From the NCBI RefSeq assembly GCF_002105155.1, contig NW_019029016.1:124001-188000 (forward strand): 64,000 bases of DNA, in the 5' to 3' direction. The stretch is from Lobosporangium transversale. Taxonomy: Eukaryota > Mortierellomycota > Mortierellomycetes > Mortierellales > Mortierellaceae. The first letter of the stretch is position 1, and each line of letters opens with the position of its first letter. Made by a program: the position numbers and the translations under genes. A model generated the notes under the pieces. That model saw nothing but the letters and a program-made list of their open reading frames with translations. It was not told the DNA's origin and did no database searches. Positions 55,309-64,000 of this stretch are shown piece after piece.

Positions 55309-56954
55309 TTATTTATTTGGATTCATTGTTTCTAACGATTTGTAACCCGCCTCCACCACATGTCCCATTTTTCCCACCATTTCAGAAAGACTGATCACCT
55401 GACGTTGCAATCCTTGGATTGTTTCGTTTTGCATTGTGGGCTAAAACAGCAAAAGTCAAAGTAGTATTCTAGGGGATCCTGCTGCAAGGAATGCTCTAGA
55501 AAATTGGGCGAAATGCTGTGTCATACAAAATCATAATAGCAATGTCGCTTGCAAAAACCCATAATCCATATTGATGACGCTGGATGTTGACGATGTTGAA
55601 TTACGCATTTCCGTTGGTATAGGCGGAGGGACATGGAATGGAAGAGGGATTTTGATAGGGATTTTTGAATCGATTAAGTCCGGTTCACCCATCACCACAA
55701 TGATTGGACACATTGTTCTGAAATGTTGACAGTTTTTGAAGTGATTTAAAACCACATCACGGTCTCGATATCTATTTCGGCAGACGCAAGTGTAGTCCCA
55801 TTCATTATTGGAATCTCGACATGCCGAAAATATACGCGTAATATTGACAGTTGGGATATTCTACTCAAATGCGACAGCACTGTTAAAATGATAACGGCAA
55901 TAATGATCTTTCAGATCTTTCGGTAAGTCCCTGTAAGGTTTACTTTTTGGTTCATCCAGACCATAGGAACGAATTTGATCTAAGGAAATGTCTTTTTTGT
56001 TGCAAAAGTTGAATGAGCATCGTTCAATTGTGGCAACACGGTTTTCATTATTGTAAGCAACTTGGAATAGAGAAGATGGTGGAAAAATTAATAGAAAAAT
56101 AAAAAAAGGCAAATGTACATGTAGACAAAATCATACGGTTTCTGAACTGCTATACGAAATTTCAACATTTGAACGTATTTTATGAAGTGTGAAAGCTCCA
56201 CGAATGAAGTTCCAAGTGATGTCGCAGAATGCTTCTCTTTCACTAAGGGTCCCTTGAAGTCGCTCAGTAAAGGTAAAATGATGGTCACTAAGGCCAAAAA
56301 AAAAAAAAAAAAAAAAAAAAAGGTAAGAAAACTTTTAAAGAATTGTTGATATTATAAATAAATCATCTAATTTACTTAGTATGATGATACTGTTTCCATC
56401 AGATATCGGTAAGTGGGGTTTTCGAATCTTCCGTACTTAGTCAGCGCTTTTGTTACATCTTCAAATGTGATGACATCCGGTTTGAATACCGTAGAACAGA
56501 TAGAATCGAATTCAGGAAATGACAACGAATGCTTCTTTGCGATAGGTTGCAAGAAAATGTAAGAACAAGGATGTATCGGATTCTTGCGATAGTAAGATCC
56601 GCGAAGCCTTTCCCAGTGCTGCAGAAAAAGGGAGAAGAATGAACGAAAGTCTTGAAGCGTAAAAAATAGTCGTGTCCCTTGTACTTCCATAGTTTCATAC
56701 GCTTCCTAATTTTATGTTGCTCAAATAGATCTTTTACATTCATGTCTCAAAAAAGTATATGAGTGAAATGTAATTTACCTTGATAAATATCATTTTGCTG
56801 TAAATCAGTTACAAATGATGACCAAAAAGAGTTTCCACTTTTCTCTTTCCATCGAACGAAAGCGTCCTTCAGCAAAAGACGTTTTTTATCTTTTAGTTTA
56901 TGTTGTCTGTCGGAAAGGTAGGAGGAATAAAGATGCTCTGCCTGCGATTTTGAT
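55309..56954 (-). pseudogene. Host gene of unknown function, 3' part, cut by DIRS-3
   Basis: Successive minus-strand exons are visible. 56954-56781 is Lys-rich (QHKLKDKKRLLLKDAFVRWK). 56745-56376 (MNVKDLFEQHKIRKRMKLWK, then PDVITFEDVTKALTKYG) needs a frame change near 56640. Then 56290-56120, 56060-55865 (CSFNFCNKKDISLDQIRSYG; KDHYCRYHF), 55860-55531 (SNNEWDYTCVCRNRYRDRDV; HFKNCQHF) and a terminal coiled-coil exon 55440-55309 (IQGLQRQVISLSEMVGKMGH). Cys/His pairs hint at zinc binding; no family recognised. The 5' part is at 60916-61061, beyond DIRS-3. Confidence 0.5.
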
Positions 56955-57152
56955 ATTATCCATCGAGCCAGGACCATATATGTGTTATCTTCTTTTATTG
57001 CCTAATTTAGCGAACTTTTCAGAAAACTACCCTTAAATAAAAGAAATAAGCTATATAAATCTGCTCTGCTACCAAGTTGGATCTGCATCTTCTTGATAGT
57101 GAGCCAGGAACGTATCCGCATTCATTTTAGATCACTACTGCTACTTCCCCTT

Positions 57153-57809
57153 ATGTCTATCACTCAAGATGAAACCATCGCTTCACTTCAACAACAACTG
57201 GCTACGTTGGCTAGCCAATTCGCTGATCTTCAGCGCTCCAAGGAGGAACAAGATCCAGCCATGGAGACCCCTACTCTCATTCAAACTTACAAGCCCACAC
57301 AAGATGATCTCGAACGCTTCCCCTTCTTGGAACCAAAAGATCCTTCTTCCGTCTTTCAACAAGACATTACCGACGAGGAGCTTTGGGAACAGTTCAGACA
57401 ATTTCCAAAAAACATTCATTGGCCATATGAACCTCCCAAGCTCCCTTCAGCTGTTTCTCTTAAAACCCATCAAAAACATCATGATCAACAACTTCGAGCG
57501 CTACAAAAACGGTTACTCAACCTTACTCGCCCACTACATTTGTTCGCTCACCAAACCACTTCCATGGAAATCGATGATAAAATGGGTACCGAAGACATCG
57601 CCGACATTTGCGGCACCTTTGTCACACTTATGCAGGAACAGATTACTGGTACGATCGGCAGGATCAACAACATGCGACTTGAAAATCTTCATGCCGCAAT
57701 GGGCTCAACCTACAAGCAAACATCATTGGAACTTGTGGATCCAACTAAATTCCAGGAGGAGATTAAGACCCTTACAAAATTTTTTCAGCCCCCGACAGTT
57801 TCAAACTAG
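57153..57809 (+). CDS. DIRS-3 Gag-like protein, shortened
   Basis: 218 codons from the ATG at 57153 (MSITQDETIASLQQQLATLA). There is an N-terminal coiled coil, a helical centre (LLNLTRPLHLFAHQTTSMEI, RINNMRLENLHAAMG), and a stop at 57807 just after a CCCCC run. The expected basic tail (RGDNNYRRGD, SRRRDRSSSRRRQ) follows in the next frame to 58065. A one-base indel or a programmed shift at the C-run could explain this. Confidence 0.7.
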   Translation: MSITQDETIASLQQQLATLASQFADLQRSKEEQDPAMETPTLIQTYKPTQDDLERFPFLEPKDPSSVFQQDITDEELWEQFRQFPKNIHWPYEPPKLPSAVSLKTHQKHHDQQLRALQKRLLNLTRPLHLFAHQTTSMEIDDKMGTEDIADICGTFVTLMQEQITGTIGRINNMRLENLHAAMGSTYKQTSLELVDPTKFQEEIKTLTKFFQPPTVSN

Positions 57810-58034
57810 CAGTAGTTCAGATAGAAAAAATAAGACAAACTCTAATTCGTCTTACAACTACAAATTTGGCAACAAAAGCAACGAAGGCCGTTATTTTTAC
57901 GGGGACAACAATTACAGACGGGGGGACAACAACTACAGGCGAGGAGACAGCAACAGCCGAAGAAAGGACAGCAGCTACCGGAGATCAGACAGCCGCCGGA
58001 GAGACCGAAGCAGCAGTCGCCGACGACAAGAGAG

Positions 58035-59936
58035 AAAGTCGGGGGAAGAATCACACTCTTCTTAAACGCATGGCGGAATGTTACAAAAGATCGAACACTC
58101 CTAGAGATAGTCAAGGAAGGTTACTCTATCCCGCTCTTGAACGCACCCCCAATTTCAACATCCCATCCTCCACCTTACCCGCTATCGGAGAAGGCGACAA
58201 AGAGTGTGGACAACGAAGTGTCCGCTTTGCTAACGAAGGGTGCAATAGAATTCGCGAGTGGACCCGGATTTACAAGTCCGCTCTTCACAATCCCCAAAAA
58301 GACTGGAGACGAAAGACCTGTCCTAAACCTGAAAGCATTAAACCAGTACTTACCTACACAACACTTCAAGATGGAGACAATCCATCAAGTATGCAATCTA
58401 ATAAAGAAAAACGATTATCTTACCAGTATAGATCTGAGCGATGCATTTCTTCATGTGCCGATACACCCAGCATCACGAAAATATCTTCAATTCCAATGGA
58501 GGGAACAACTGTACCAATTCAAGGTCCTACCATTCGGACTCTCCCTAGCACCATTGATTTTCACCAAGATACTGAAGCCTCTACTTCAATGGGCACGAAC
58601 AAAAGGAATAAGAATATCAGCTTACCTCGACGGCCTGATAATCGCAGCACCGAGCAAGGAATCATCCCAACGTGCAACAGCACTAGTCTTGACAAAACTG
58701 AAGAGCCTAGGTTTCTTGACAAAGGAATCCAAGTCGAGTCTTCAACCGAAACAGATACTGGAACATCTGGGATTCGAGATAGATACAACGACGATGACCC
58801 TGAGTGTACCGGGCAAGAAAATCCGGGACATTCGTCGAGAAGCGTCCAAACTGGCCAACAAGGGGATCTGCACAGTCCGTCAGCTATCATCCTTCATAGG
58901 CAAAGCGAGCGCAATGACAGCCGCAGTCTTTCCGGCTCGCCTCAAGGTTCAGCACCTCATGGCAGACAAGATTCATGCATTGAAATTGGATCCCTCATGG
59001 GAACGCTCAATATCTCTGTCAACCAAAGCAACGGAGGAACTCCTTTGGTGGAGGACACATCTCAAATCATGGAATGGGAAGACATGGATCGCAATCAACC
59101 CAGAAGTCGACATTTACACCGACGCATCGGATTCAGGATGGGGCGTAGTCATCAACAACCAGACAATCAAGGGATCTTGGTCAGACAGTCTTCGAGAACG
59201 ACACATCAATTACAAGGAAATGCAGGCCATTTTCTACGCCCTGAAACAACCAGAAGTGAGGGGACGCACAGTGAACGTGATAACGGACAACATCACGACA
59301 ATGGCTTACATCAACCACTTCGGCGGGACACGATCTCCAGCACTGATGACGCTAGCGACATCGATATGGGAATGGTGCTTGAAAACAGAGACAAGGATCA
59401 AGACAACCTACGTGCCCTCAGCATTCAACCCCGCAGACGCCCCATCCCGGCGCCTGACAGAACAACTAGAATGGAGCATCGACAAAGAATTCTTCAAAAA
59501 GCTCCAAAGACGATGGGGCCCTCACCACGTCGATCTATTCGCCTCGCCAATAAACAACAAAGTGACGAAGTTCATGAGCTGGAAACCAACTGCAGGAGCA
59601 ATAGGGCACAACGCCCTTCAACATCATTGGCGCCAATTCGGCAACGTTTACTTATGCCCGCCGTGGAACCTCATCCCCCTAGTATTGGAGAAAATCCGAG
59701 AGGAGAAGATAGAAGCAACCTTAGTGACACCTTACTGGCCTTCGGCGATGTGGTATCCAACAATCAAGATGATGACAGTGGACCATCCAATACCAATGCC
59801 TCGCCATCAAGTTCTCCCAGCGCCGGGAAACGCACCAGACATTCTGGCCAAAAATCCCCATTGGTCATTATGCGCTTGGAGGGTAAGAGGCGACGACTCG
59901 AAGCGAAAGGCTTCGACCCAGCCACGGCATCGATAG
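58035..59936 (+). pseudogene. DIRS-3 pol with YLDG in place of YLDD
   Basis: Opens without ATG with VGGRITLFLNAWRNVTKD. RT: FTIPKKTGDERPVLNLKALN, TSIDLSDAFLHVPIHP, LPFGLSLAP, ISAYLDGLIIAAP. RNase H: VDIYTDASDSGWG, VITDNITTMAYINHFGG. Methyltransferase-like: VDLFASPINNK, GNVYLCPPWNLIPLVL. The second Asp of the polymerase pair binds catalytic metal, so the Gly change should abolish synthesis, although the frame is otherwise open to 59936. Function may be supplied in trans. Confidence 0.82.
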
Positions 59937-60868
59937 TTGTGGACAGTCCTGAGTTACAACGCAAGCAACGCGCATACGCCAAGATACAAGACAGGTATAT
60001 TCAGTGGGCCACAGCACGCAATGTAGACGCCATGGTACCACAGCCACCTCAACTATGTAACTGGCTTGCCTCCGGAGTCGCAATCCACGGATGGTCAGCT
60101 TCAACGGTGGACGCATATAAAGCCGCAGTCATTCATATGTATGACGACAAGAGCGCATTCAACGATCCGGACTTTCTGTTATTTTTCCAAACTCTACGTC
60201 GTCGTGAGATCAAGCATACAAAGGAACTCAATATAGACATCAAACCCGCTGTCGAATATTTACAACAACTAGGGCCTAACAGTTCTCTCACTCTCCTTAT
60301 TCTCACACAAAAACTGTGTTGGCTACTCGGTACATGTGGGTTTCTCCGACCAAACGATATCATGTGTATCGATCTATCAAATGACAAATTCCATATCGAT
60401 GGCATCGTTGTAGTCCTTCCAATTTTGATTCCCAAGGAAACACGTGGTGGCAGCAGGATATGCAAATACACCACAGTTAAGAATCACACCGACAGTTCCC
60501 TTTGCCCGGTGATGACCTTCACCGAATATCTCAAAAGGATTGAGACTCACGCTATCAGCGTACCACACCCTAAGGACCAAAGCATTCGATATCGTCCTTT
60601 AATACGAGATATCAGAGACCTCAAAAAACCCGTGGGAGCTGATCGAATAAGCAATCATATCTCAGCCATAAGCAGCAAGCTCATTCTTCCAAATGGCTCC
60701 AAGTTACCCAAAGCCAGGGCTATTGGTTCCACCCAAGCCATTAAACAAGGCGCCAGTGTCGACGATGTAGTGGTACAAGGCAATTGGTCTTCATCAATTC
60801 TGTTCGACAAGTTCTATCGACTGAACGCAGCAACAGCCACTAATTTCACCTCGATGATACTGTCTTAA
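59870..60868 (+). CDS. DIRS-3 tyrosine recombinase
   Basis: 332 residues from the ATG at 59870 (MRLEGKRRRLEAKGFDPATA). CWLLGTCGFLRPNDIMCIDL with catalytic Arg, SSLCPVMTFTEYLKR, ARAIGSTQAIKQGASVDDVV and QGNWSSSILFDKFYRLNAAT with the Tyr. No break seen, so this could still act on the related mini-DIRS elements that share its termini. The frame is open upstream to 57866. Confidence 0.85.
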   Translation: MRLEGKRRRLEAKGFDPATASIVVDSPELQRKQRAYAKIQDRYIQWATARNVDAMVPQPPQLCNWLASGVAIHGWSASTVDAYKAAVIHMYDDKSAFNDPDFLLFFQTLRRREIKHTKELNIDIKPAVEYLQQLGPNSSLTLLILTQKLCWLLGTCGFLRPNDIMCIDLSNDKFHIDGIVVVLPILIPKETRGGSRICKYTTVKNHTDSSLCPVMTFTEYLKRIETHAISVPHPKDQSIRYRPLIRDIRDLKKPVGADRISNHISAISSKLILPNGSKLPKARAIGSTQAIKQGASVDDVVVQGNWSSSILFDKFYRLNAATATNFTSMILS

Positions 60869-60915
60869 GGAATCTGCTCTGGATCCACATATATGGTCCT
60901 GGCTCGATGGATAAT

Positions 60916-61061
60916 ATGTCCTTACGACAAATTTGGTAGAACATGCTCCGCATGCATCGACATTTGTTGCTGAATAGATATCATTTGCCCCAAAATAGAT
61001 CCCGCAATAAGGCTCGTGACGTGACAGCCAGGTTACCCAACTCGACCCGAAGCCTTTCTGA
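60916..61061 (-). pseudogene. Host gene 5' exon, other side of DIRS-3
   Basis: Minus-strand exon after a TATTAG acceptor at 61062, encoding SQKGFGSSWVTWLSRHEPYC and a CGAC pair (DACGACSTKF). It stops at the DIRS-3 terminus, and the continuation lies at 56954. The reading frames match if one AT dinucleotide at the boundary is counted as part of the insertion. Upstream exons were not found between 61062 and 61258. Confidence 0.5.
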
Positions 61062-61256
61062 CTAATATATAAATATAGATTAAGGTATAGATACATAAAG
61101 TAAATTGTTTGTCATTAATGAAGAGAGAGTGTTTTAATGCAATCAATGCGAAATATACAAAGTAACAGCTATTTAAACAGATCTGCAAAATTATAAAGCC
61201 TATCTCAACAAAATGGGACGTCCTTACAATGTTGGGTAAAAAAAAAATAGAATTGC

Positions 61257-62799
61257 TGTTAGATAGTCAACAGCTCATTGTCAATTCTTTGAGTATTGCC
61301 ACTACTGTCCTTCCAGCGAGCACTCATCCGCACTGTATTAAAACTCCTATCGTGCCAGAAATGCACCAAATTCACCCCTTGGTCCAGTTCCGCGTCGGTT
61401 TGCCAGTATGGGTGCTTAAAATAGTCGTCCTCACAGGTAAAATGAACAACCCAAGCTTCTTCTGCTGGGAGTAAACGTTTGTAAGTTAGCGTCTTGCTGA
61501 TATGGTCCTTAATAGAAGTTTGATTCCCTGTAGCCAAAAGCTCGATAACAACCGTAGGTTTTCCTGCTTTCTTGATGACAATGTCACTATATTTGTGGTC
61601 CTCACGCTCACGGAGGTGCCACTAGCCAATGATCTCATATTTTTTTGTTTTGTTTAGCCAGTTGGTGAGAACTCTCATCAATTCCGTGTCATAGACGCTT
61701 TCTCGAGGGACACTGGCGTTGTAGTCGCCCATAACCTTAACTGTTCTCCCCGAACTTTTGTATGATCGATCTTCCGCCTGCAAAATCAAGTCTTTATCGA
61801 AAAATCGAAGAGCAATCTTCATAATCTCTAGAATATCCAATGATCCTCCTCTTTTCTTTGGGGGTGACTCTGAAGGAGCGTTGGGATATTTTGATGGAAT
61901 AATATATCTCCTCACAAACGAGTCAATGAATGCTGAGGCCATACGGTAGTTACTGCCATCAAGTCTTATCAGCACCCCTTCTGCAGTTAGGAAGTCTGCC
62001 AATCTCTGTTGTTCCATGTCTGTGATAGATATATCGCCGAGATACCCAATAAAATCTGTTCGGAGAAGATTAACAGCATCTGTAGCTGATTCATTCAAAA
62101 GTGAATCGACCATCCTTCTGAAAGTATGGTACGAAAGCATCCTCTTATTCTGATTGTCTGTGGAGAAGTCCTGCCATGTATCGTAATCGAGACATTTCGT
62201 CGAGCCGTTGACTTTCGAGCGAAGATCCTCATGAATGGAGCGTCCACAAAGACAAATCATTCCTGGATGACTATTGACATTGAGCACAATTCATTGTATT
62301 AGAATGGCACATCAACTCGTGGAGAGTTAACTAAGCTTAAAAAACATACCCATTTGACTTCGAGTGTACGTCTCGCATCACCAAAAGTTCTCCAGAAAAC
62401 AGACTCATTATTGCGAACGTTAACTTCCTCAAATGATAGTCTAAATGAAAAATATAAGGTCAGTACCGGTACAATAGCGCATACATTGCATCCACTTTAT
62501 CCATTTTCGCGGAAGTTGGCTTACGGGAGGCAGCGATACCCAAAGTCAGTTAATTGGGTGATAAGTCGATACAACCATGTTGTTTTTCCAGAGGCACGTG
62601 CGCCTATGAGCATCACTAAATCGCGGCGAAAAACGCTCTGTAGTATTTCCTTATTTTTGTCATGGTCCGCAGGATCCACATAGTAGACTTTATTAACATC
62701 GTCGAATCTGATCGGTCCATTGACTGTCCGGAATGTAATGAGACAGACCATGGCGATTATAAATTGAGGTTCATTCTGCTTCTTTCTGCTCCAAATCAT
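61257..62799 (-). pseudogene. Crinkler P-loop NTPase plus REase-type nuclease, decayed
   Basis: Exon 62799-62525 has a short N-terminus then YYVDPADHDKNKEILQSVF and Walker A IGARASGKTTW. Exon 62440-62350 continues in phase (SFEEVNVRNNESVFWRTFG). The next coding block, from about 62285, reads HPGMICLCGRSIHEDL and runs to an in-frame TAG at 61622. The same frame then resumes with YSDIVIKKAGKPTVVIELLA, a PD-(D/E)XK-type nuclease core, to 61257. In this NTPase/nuclease class the Walker B section normally lies between the second and third blocks; here only about 65 bp separate them. The header domain is not visible. Effector role is known for the family only. Confidence 0.7.
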
Positions 62800-63130
62800 A
62801 CTTTTAACCTGCTTTTTTTTTTTTTTTTTTTTTTTTTTTCATCATGTACCAGAGATATTCGAGCTCTGCCTGCTAGATCCCTGCATCTGGGTATCCCACG
62901 GGGCCAACAGAGCTTACGAGGAGGACTGTGTTCAAGATGAGTAAGGATGACCTTTCCCAGGCTTGTGAGAGTGCAGGAGGATCATTTGTGATGCGCACTC
63001 ACACGCTGGAAGAGCACGCACAGTTTTCCAAGAAGGTGCGATCTCCGCACCAAGAGAGTTCAACAAAATAAACTGGGTTGTTACAAACGTTTATGTGAAT
63101 GAATAAGCTTTTTTTATTTTCTGAAAACAA
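62800..63130. other. Spacer with long T-tract and remnant frames
   Basis: A run of about 30 T at 62810-62839. The plus strand after it (62845-63068) has short open stretches (CLLDPCIWVSHGANRAYEED; DDLSQACESAGGSF) in two frames that could be a dead transposase piece; not identified. Confidence 0.35.
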
Positions 63131-64000
63131 TTAGTCGCCATCTTGCAGTGTTAAGGACGATTCTTGCTCGTTGGATTTGATCTTCTTTTCTCTTCCATGC
63201 TCAATTGCCTCTCCACTTCTCTTGATGGAATCCAATAGCTCAATCTCGTTCTCATGAAAGTATTCGGCAATGTTGCCCTCATCTATCACCATTAGAGCCT
63301 GCCTTGAATCTGGGGGATGCATGGTCTTATTTTTATCTGACAATTTTCCAGGATACATTAACAACAAGCTAAGATACCTTTCATTCGGAGGGCAAAAGCG
63401 GTCAAAGTTGGGCAAATGGTGTACATTGATCGCGTCGCGGCTAATTGTCTCTAAGGCGTGTGCTGCTTTCATACCATCAAGCTTCTTCACGAATTTGAGC
63501 TGGACAAATACGGGGTACATCTTTTTGTTGATCTTGAGAATAAACACAATGTCTGGACCAGTGATTTCGTCCGTGGGGAAATAAAATGGAGGAATCTCTC
63601 TTTTATCAATCCTCGAATCATGGTCGAAATGGGCCTCCAAGAATTGCTCCATAGTCAAGTCACTGCAATCAGCTCCAATGCGGGATTTTTTCCATCCAAC
63701 TATGGTGGCTTCGTGATCAACCAGATCCAGAGGTGCATTTTTTGGAAACATCTTTTTCGCAAGCGTCTTGTTGTGGAAGATGTTGATCAAGCTCAAAGGA
63801 ACTTGACACTCCCAAAATTTTCCATGTATTTTGGAGTCTTTAGTGAATGTCCAAAAGGTAACTATCATGTTGTGAAATCCAGGGTCTGATTTTTGAAAGT
63901 AATTGTGGACTGCAAGAAACACAAATGGTTCGTCGATCACTGTACGATATTCTGGCGATTTTGACTTGATAAACTCCATCCTACCAAGCGCCGATTCTAC
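63131..64000 (-). CDS. Crinkler-type effector, C-terminal nuclease-like domain, 5' end outside window
   Basis: The frame is open from 63131 to the window edge, with codons before the ATG at 63979 (VESALGR), so the protein starts further right. Order of blocks: DEPFVFLAVHNYFQ, HGKFWECQVPLSLI, a linker with LDLVDHEATIVGWKK, then EIPPFYF and GPDIVFILKINKKMYPVFVQ-LKFVKK, a likely PD-(D/E)XK-like strand pair, followed by YLSLLLMYPGKLS and a charged tail. The pseudogene at 32520-33777 follows the same order. Known C-terminal domains of fungal CR effectors look like this; the header is not in view. Sequence appears intact here. Confidence 0.65.
   Translation of the reverse strand, partial: VESALGRMEFIKSKSPEYRTVIDEPFVFLAVHNYFQKSDPGFHNMIVTFWTFTKDSKIHGKFWECQVPLSLINIFHNKTLAKKMFPKNAPLDLVDHEATIVGWKKSRIGADCSDLTMEQFLEAHFDHDSRIDKREIPPFYFPTDEITGPDIVFILKINKKMYPVFVQLKFVKKLDGMKAAHALETISRDAINVHHLPNFDRFCPPNERYLSLLLMYPGKLSDKNKTMHPPDSRQALMVIDEGNIAEYFHENEIELLDSIKRSGEAIEHGREKKIKSNEQESSLTLQDGD

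Larger units (their letters stand above)
56955..60915 (+). mobile_element. DIRS-3: full-length DIRS-type retrotransposon with defective RT
   Basis: 3961 bp with inverted termini ATTATCCATCGAGCCAGGAC at 56955 and GTCCTGGCTCGATGGATAAT ending 60915. It carries Gag, pol and recombinase frames in DIRS order. The RT polymerase motif reads YLDGL instead of YLDDL, and the Gag frame is broken near a C5 run at about 57788. It sits inside a host gene. The leader is shared with mini-DIRS-a and -b. Confidence 0.9.

Noticed and set aside
62845..63068. Transposase gene fragment
   Set aside because: Two short frames with suggestive wording but no catalytic motif; left as unidentified spacer.

Overview
The window looks like nuclear DNA of an early-diverging filamentous fungus, most likely Mortierellomycota or a related Mucoromycota lineage. 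Evidence: short GT-AG introns, AT-rich spacers with long A/T tracts, several DIRS-type tyrosine-recombinase retrotransposons, Crinkler (CR/CRN)-type effector gene pieces, and very large NACHT-WD40 (NLR-like) genes. The taxonomic call is inference; no rRNA or housekeeping gene is present. The whole window reads as an accessory, transposon-rich compartment.

Layout. 1-2.9 kb: a degenerate Ty3/gypsy retrotransposon on the minus strand (Gag, protease, RT) interrupted by a DDE transposase fragment. 2.9-3.5 kb: a Crinkler header domain cut by a 252-bp mini-element derived from a DIRS retrotransposon. 4.05-28.3 kb: a giant near-perfect palindrome, two about 10.1-kb arms facing each other across a 4.0-kb degenerate DIRS element (DIRS-2, 14167-18176) that sits exactly on the symmetry axis. 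Each arm carries a five-exon gene for a GNAT-fold acetyltransferase, a small putative three-exon gene, two MITE-like inverted-repeat elements, a 7-bp minisatellite and copies of a mosaic repeat containing a tRNA-like A box. 28.8-33.8 kb: three decayed lineage-specific or effector-type genes, including a rearranged duplicate and a second Crinkler-type nuclease core. 35.3-50.9 kb: an inverted (tail-to-tail) duplication of a NACHT-pentapeptide-WD40 gene; each copy has a different disabling indel. 50.9-54.9 kb: an apparently intact DIRS element (DIRS-1), followed at once by a mini-DIRS with about 65-bp terminal inverted repeats. 55.3-61.1 kb: a host gene split by a third DIRS element (DIRS-3). 61.2-64 kb: a P-loop NTPase/nuclease Crinkler with an internal deletion and an in-frame stop, then the C-terminal nuclease domain of another Crinkler that runs off the window.

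How it fits together. Immune-receptor-like NLRs and CR effectors are typical of conflict-associated, fast-evolving fungal regions. DIRS elements and their miniature derivatives are the main rearranging agents seen here: they mark the palindrome axis, lie at or near one end of the NLR duplication, and interrupt a Crinkler header, another DIRS and a host gene. The most unusual observations are (i) the DIRS-centred 24-kb palindrome, (ii) miniature DIRS derivatives built as leader plus short 3' end, with clean insertion sites that can be read from the interrupted reading frames, and (iii) the inverted NLR pair. All gene models come from reading frames and splice consensus by eye; no searches were run.
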